A DNA stretch of 7,021 nucleotides, taken from assembly GCA_003483745.1 (NCBI GenBank), contig DMYD01000002.1, positions 87,648 to 94,668 of the forward strand. Direction: 5' to 3'. The stretch comes from Roseburia sp. (GTDB taxonomy: Bacteria; Bacillota; Clostridia; Lachnospirales; Lachnospiraceae). The notes below the pieces were generated by a model, which was not told the origin of the DNA, ran no database searches, and saw only the letters and a list, made by a program, of their open reading frames with translations. Shown here piece after piece: positions 4,265 through 7,021 of the stretch (position 1 is its first letter; each line of letters starts with the position of its first letter). Made by a program: the position numbers and the translations under genes.

Positions 4265-6412
4265 TTATTCTGTTTTAAATACAGAAATCTCCGATTTCAG
4301 ATCATTCATATTATCACCCAGTGACTGTGCTGTCTGATTCATGGTATCTACATTCTCCTGCAGTTTTGCAGCAACACTCTGAACCAGTTTTGTTCCCTCT
4401 GCTGTTTCTGCAATAATATCCGAAATATTCTTTACAGCAGCCAAAGCATCCTCACGCTCTTTATCCGCCTGCTCTGTACTTGAAACAATCTCTTTTAATG
4501 CATCAAACAGCTTCTGCATACACTGATTCATGTCATCAAATACTCCAACTACTTCCTGCACCGCCTCTGTCTGAAGTGCAACCATATCCCGTGCCTGTTT
4601 TGCATTTTCTACGCTGTTTACAGTCTGATCTGTGATATGAGTTACATTGTTCTGAATTTCTCCGGCTGCCTCTGCAGAATGATCTGCAAGTTTCCTGATT
4701 TCCTCTGCAACCACTGCAAATCCTCTTCCTGCTTCTCCTGCTCTTGCAGCTTCGATGGAAGCATTTAAGGAAAGCAGATTTGTCTGTTCTGAAATATCTG
4801 TAATTGTCTCTACAAACTCGTTGATAATCTCAGATTCTTTTTTGAGCTCCTCAATACTGGTTTCAACTTTAATTGTTACATCTGTTGTCTTTGTTGCTCG
4901 TTCGCCCAGAGTCTGAACCATCTGCATACCATGATTGATCATATTTTCAGCTTCAGAAACCAATCCTTCAACCTGACCTACAATACTGCTGACATTCTGT
5001 ATCTCTTCGGAAAGCGTATCTGTTTTTCTTACACATTCCTCTGCATGTTCAGACTGTTTTGTAATGCCATCATTGATCTCATCAATCGCCTGAATGATAT
5101 TCACGGAATAATCTTTCATAACATTCGATGCCTGACGTACTTCCTGTGCCGATGACTCTAATGTATCGGTTGCTCCGCTTACCTTTTGGACAAGCTTTTT
5201 ATTATTATTGATCATATGATTTGCAACCACTGCAAGGTTATTAAATTCATCATGACCTTTTACGCTGACTTTTGTTGTAAGATTTCCCTCTGCAACCTCT
5301 TCAAGCCTGCCGGAAATGCGTTTCATATTTTTCTGGATTCCGGTACTGATGATAATACCAATCAACACTGCAACAACGCATGCAATCAGTACGACTGCAA
5401 TCGTCACATTGCGAATATCATCTGCCTGTCCATTAACGATCTCCATTGGTACAAGTGCACATACAGCGGCATTTGTACGCTCCATCCTGCTGTAAAAGAA
5501 CAGATAACTTTGTCCGTTTATGCTGACTTCTTTCGTGGTCTGCTGATCTTCAAGATTATTAAAGAAATCCTGTCCATAAAATACAGTTTCTCCATCTGCT
5601 CTTGTACTTTCCTGACCATCCGGAAGTTTTTCTGAAATAATCTCTCTTCCCGACTGTGTCACAAACCCAATAATACTGCCATCTCCCATATCGAGGCTGT
5701 CTAAGAACTGCTGGATTGCAGATGCCTTGACATCAATAACGATAAATCCTTTACCAGACTGTGGTGTCGTCTGATATGCCATAATATAATCTGACTGTTT
5801 TAAACCAAGGGTTTCGTCTAAAGTCTTATGATAATCAACCCATTCTGGTAATTTTTTTCCATTATCAGAATATCCAAGCATTTCATCCTTATACTCTTTG
5901 TAGATACCCATTACATTTCCGCCTGCCCTTGTGGATAACATCTGGATATCTTCAATTGTCACAATATGTATATTGCTGATAAATTCGTTTCCTGCCTGAG
6001 ATGCACGGATACTTGATCCCACACTGTTAATAACAGATTTTTTCCGCGTGGAATCAGTCTCATACAGACCTATCATATATTTCCCAAGATCTGACTGAAA
6101 TGCATACTTTAATGCCTCTGCCTCAATAAAAGAGTTACTTACATCAATATACTGGTTTGCCATATTGATTGTCTGTTCATTTGAATCCCGGAATGTATCA
6201 TACATACCGGCAGCTGCTTTTTTATAAGAAAATACCCCAACCAAAATCAAAAACAGGATCGGAACCAGAAAACATAAAAAAATCTTCGCACGTATACTAA
6301 ACAGTACACTCTTTTTTGTTCCTGTAATTTGAATGTTTGTCTGTTTTGGAACTTTTTTTGACCTTTGTTCTTTCACACCTCTCACAGATGCCTTTTTCTT
6401 TTTGTTGGCCAT
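4265..6412 (-). CDS. Methyl-accepting chemotaxis protein (transmembrane chemoreceptor)
   Basis: A 715-residue chemoreceptor that would sense an external ligand and control CheA kinase through CheW, steering flagellar rotation. The N-terminal 38 residues are cytoplasmic and unusually basic (MANKKKKAS... with many Lys/Arg). Membrane helix 1 is about 41-63 and the external sensor is about 64-332. The sensor includes a Cache/PAS-like core near 207-265 (SDYIMAYQTT..., GKGFIVIDVKA, GFVTQSGREI). Helix 2 is about 334-357, a HAMP domain is about 358-411, and the signalling coiled coil is about 412-715. The conserved hairpin tip is intact at about 542-576 (EQTNLLSLNASIEAARAGEA, then GRGFAVVAEEIRKLA). 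There is no C-terminal CheR-binding pentapeptide. The start has AGAGGG (6421-6426) eight bases upstream. No che or flagellar genes are in the window. It appears to be a single-gene unit with the probable terminator at 4160-4240. The ligand cannot be predicted. Confidence 0.97.
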   Translation of the reverse strand: MANKKKKASVRGVKEQRSKKVPKQTNIQITGTKKSVLFSIRAKIFLCFLVPILFLILVGVFSYKKAAAGMYDTFRDSNEQTINMANQYIDVSNSFIEAEALKYAFQSDLGKYMIGLYETDSTRKKSVINSVGSSIRASQAGNEFISNIHIVTIEDIQMLSTRAGGNVMGIYKEYKDEMLGYSDNGKKLPEWVDYHKTLDETLGLKQSDYIMAYQTTPQSGKGFIVIDVKASAIQQFLDSLDMGDGSIIGFVTQSGREIISEKLPDGQESTRADGETVFYGQDFFNNLEDQQTTKEVSINGQSYLFFYSRMERTNAAVCALVPMEIVNGQADDIRNVTIAVVLIACVVAVLIGIIISTGIQKNMKRISGRLEEVAEGNLTTKVSVKGHDEFNNLAVVANHMINNNKKLVQKVSGATDTLESSAQEVRQASNVMKDYSVNIIQAIDEINDGITKQSEHAEECVRKTDTLSEEIQNVSSIVGQVEGLVSEAENMINHGMQMVQTLGERATKTTDVTIKVETSIEELKKESEIINEFVETITDISEQTNLLSLNASIEAARAGEAGRGFAVVAEEIRKLADHSAEAAGEIQNNVTHITDQTVNSVENAKQARDMVALQTEAVQEVVGVFDDMNQCMQKLFDALKEIVSSTEQADKEREDALAAVKNISDIIAETAEGTKLVQSVAAKLQENVDTMNQTAQSLGDNMNDLKSEISVFKTE

Positions 6413-6429
6413 AATGTTATCCCTCTTGA

Positions 6430-6443
6430 GCAGAATATTCTGC
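6430..6443. promoter_or_regulatory. Perfect 14-bp palindrome in the chemoreceptor leader, possible operator
   Basis: GCAGAATATTCTGC is its own reverse complement and has no spacer. It lies three bases upstream of the AGAGGG ribosome site of the chemoreceptor gene and downstream of the likely promoter. A dimeric repressor site is the simplest reading; the regulator is unknown. Confidence 0.4.
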
Positions 6444-6483
6444 CACTTTCCAATATAATAATATTTAAAATATATACTAGAAT

Positions 6484-6512
6484 ATCACAAAAAATGGATT
6501 TTAAAAAGTCAA
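6484..6512 (-). promoter_or_regulatory. Candidate sigma-A promoter of the chemoreceptor gene
   Basis: On the minus strand TTGACT (6507-6512, five of six) is followed by 17 bases and TGTGAT (6484-6489, four of six), about 70 bases upstream of the start codon. I looked for a motility-sigma motif (TAAA, ~15 bases, CCGATAT) and did not find a good one. The region is so AT-rich that other -10-like sequences exist, so this choice is tentative. Confidence 0.4.
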
Positions 6513-6571
6513 TTTTTGTAAATTTTTACTTTTTATTGTCTTTTTATTATATTAATATTTACATATAAAAT

Positions 6572-6602
6572 AAAAGACTTTAGGAAAATCCTAAAGCCTT
6601 TT
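6572..6602 (-). terminator. Terminator of the Asn-Glu-Cys tRNA cluster
   Basis: CTTTAGGA (6578-6585) pairs with TCCTAAAG (6589-6596) around a 3-base loop, extended by AAAAG/CTTTT outside one mismatch. On the minus strand it is followed by TCTTTTATTTT. It begins 9 bases after the tRNA-Cys 3' end. The plus strand also shows a T-rich tail, but there is no plus-strand gene upstream. Confidence 0.85.
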
Positions 6603-6610
6603 ATTTTAAG

Positions 6611-6681
6611 AGGCGACAATCGGAATCGAACCGATGATAAGGGTGTTGCAGACCCGTGCCTTACCGCTTGGCTATGTCGCC
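6611..6681 (-). tRNA. tRNA-Cys (GCA), copy 2
   Basis: A 71-nt cloverleaf runs from 6681 down to 6611. Acceptor GGCGACA pairs perfectly with TGTCGCC, the D arm is GCC/GGC and the T arm is ATCGG-TTCGATT-CCGAT. The anticodon loop is CTGCAAC with GCA at plus 6647-6649. The discriminator is U and CCA is not encoded. It is the last gene of the cluster, 14 bases after tRNA-Glu. Its perfect acceptor is the form I recall as usual for clostridial tRNA-Cys, making copy 1 the divergent one. Confidence 0.97.
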
Positions 6682-6695
6682 ATATATAATTTTAA

Positions 6696-6767
6696 TGACT
6701 CCGACGGGAATCGAACCCGTGTTACCGCCGTGAAAGGGCGATGTCTTAACCGCTTGACCACGGAGCC
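6696..6767 (-). tRNA. tRNA-Glu (UUC)
   Basis: A 72-nt cloverleaf runs from 6767 down to 6696. Acceptor GGCTCCG pairs with CGGAGTC, including one G-U pair. The anticodon stem is CCGCC/GGCGG-type with loop CTTTCAC and anticodon TTC at plus 6732-6734. The T arm is ACGGG-TTCGATT-CCCGT. The discriminator is A and CCA is not encoded. Confidence 0.97.
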
Positions 6768-6775
6768 GGAGTATC

Positions 6776-6808
6776 ATCCGGATAAACACGAACTATGATT
6801 TATCGGAT
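6776..6808 (-). other. Hairpin in the spacer between tRNA-Asn and tRNA-Glu
   Basis: ATCC(G)GATAAA (6776-6786) pairs with TTTATCGGAT (6799-6808): ten pairs with one bulged base and a 12-base loop. In the minus-strand precursor it follows a short T run directly after tRNA-Asn. It could assist separation of the two tRNAs; this is inference. Confidence 0.45.
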
Positions 6809-6815
6809 AAAAAAA

Positions 6816-6888
6816 CTCCCCGAGTAGGACTCGAACCTACGACAGCGCGGTTAACAGCCGCGTGCTCTACCAACTGAGCTATCGAGGA
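6816..6888 (-). tRNA. tRNA-Asn (GUU)
   Basis: A 73-nt cloverleaf runs from 6888 down to 6816. Acceptor TCCTCGA pairs with TCGGGGA (one T-G pair). The D loop is CAGTTGGTA, the anticodon stem CGCGG/CCGCG, and the loop CTGTTAA with anticodon GTT at plus 6853-6855. The T arm is GTAGG-TTCGAGT-CCTAC. The discriminator is G and CCA is not encoded. It is the first recognised gene of the cluster; I see no convincing promoter between it and the window end. Confidence 0.97.
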
Positions 6889-6904
6889 ATATTAAATATA
6901 TAAC

Positions 6905-6931
6905 AAAACGACGTACTTGATACGTCATTTT
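6905..6931 (-). terminator. Hairpin upstream of tRNA-Asn, weak terminator candidate
   Basis: GACGTA (6910-6915) pairs with TACGTC (6921-6926) around a 5-base loop. A G-U pair and four A-T pairs extend it outward in the minus-strand RNA. The minus-strand tail GTTTTGTTAT is partly T-rich. It may end a transcript coming from the right, or belong to the leader of the tRNA cluster. Confidence 0.4.
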
Positions 6932-6933
6932 TA

Positions 6934-7020
6934 TCATATGTATTGTATATTTGATACCTTCAAAACTTCATACAGATTTCCGATTTCTTCGAAAGTGGTC
7001 ATCTCAATTCCGCTTCGCTT
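6934..7020 (-). CDS. Short open frame running off the window edge, doubtful
   Basis: A minus-strand frame is open from the window edge and ends with TGA at 6936-6934, giving at least 28 codons. From the ATG at 7002 it would encode 22 residues beginning MTTFEEIGNLYEVLK. There is no clear ribosome site before that ATG, so if real it is more likely the C-terminus of a gene beginning outside the window. I do not recognise the product. Support comes only from the open frame and the terminator-like hairpin just downstream; chance is a serious alternative. Confidence 0.2.
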   Translation of the reverse strand, partial: KRSGIEMTTFEEIGNLYEVLKVSNIQYI

Positions 7021-7021
7021 C

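Noticed and set aside
4931..5635. Plus-strand open frames antisense to the chemoreceptor
   Set aside because: Cysteine- and isoleucine-rich low-quality translations opposite a clear coding gene; shadows of it.
6365..6568. 67-codon plus-strand open frame across the chemoreceptor start and leader
   Set aside because: It overlaps the start of a certain gene on the other strand and then runs through AT-rich promoter DNA.
6611..6888. tRNA cluster as a phage or integrative element attachment site
   Set aside because: No integrase gene and no direct repeat of a tRNA 3' end was found in the window; the similarity between the tRNA-Cys copies is whole-gene paralogy.

Overview
The window reads as a chromosomal segment of a motile, low-GC Gram-positive anaerobe of the Clostridia, most likely Lachnospiraceae (Roseburia/Agathobacter-like). 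This is inferred from a clostridial-type tyrosyl-tRNA synthetase, tRNA genes without encoded CCA, AT-rich spacers, strong GGAGG-type ribosome sites, a Gram-positive ECF sigma/beta-propeller pair and a large chemoreceptor. No taxonomic marker fixes the genus.

Layout. At 1-840 (+) is the C-terminal two thirds of tyrS, the only plus-strand gene; its 5' end lies outside the window. It converges on a tRNA-Cys gene (897-967, -) and the two share a terminator at 860-895 that looks bidirectional. The tRNA-Cys has a good sigma-A promoter at 1002-1030. Next, transcribed leftward, is a two-gene operon: an ECF sigma factor (3307-3819) followed by a membrane-anchored, extracytoplasmic beta-propeller protein (1049-3247). 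Upstream of the sigma gene is a 433-bp non-coding stretch (3832-4264) packed with hairpins. Beyond it is a methyl-accepting chemotaxis protein (4265-6412, -) with an AT-rich leader holding a perfect 14-bp palindrome. The right end carries a minus-strand tRNA cluster transcribed Asn-Glu-Cys (6888 to 6611), closed by a terminator at 6572-6602. The last ~130 bases hold a hairpin and a short open frame of doubtful status.

How the parts work together. tyrS and the four tRNAs serve translation. The sigma/propeller pair looks like a cell-surface signalling unit: a cytoplasmic sigma factor and, translated from the same message, a single-pass membrane protein with a short cytoplasmic tail and a large external propeller that could sense a signal and hold or release the sigma factor. 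That role is inferred from gene order and topology. The chemoreceptor is a separate transcription unit feeding the CheA/CheW pathway.

The least ordinary parts are the hairpin array at 3838-4240, which looks like a dispersed repeat or structured RNA, the sigma/propeller module with a possible ECF-type promoter, and the two tRNA-Cys(GCA) genes that differ at about 14 positions, mostly in compensating pairs. No CRISPR array, insertion sequence, phage gene or riboswitch was recognised.
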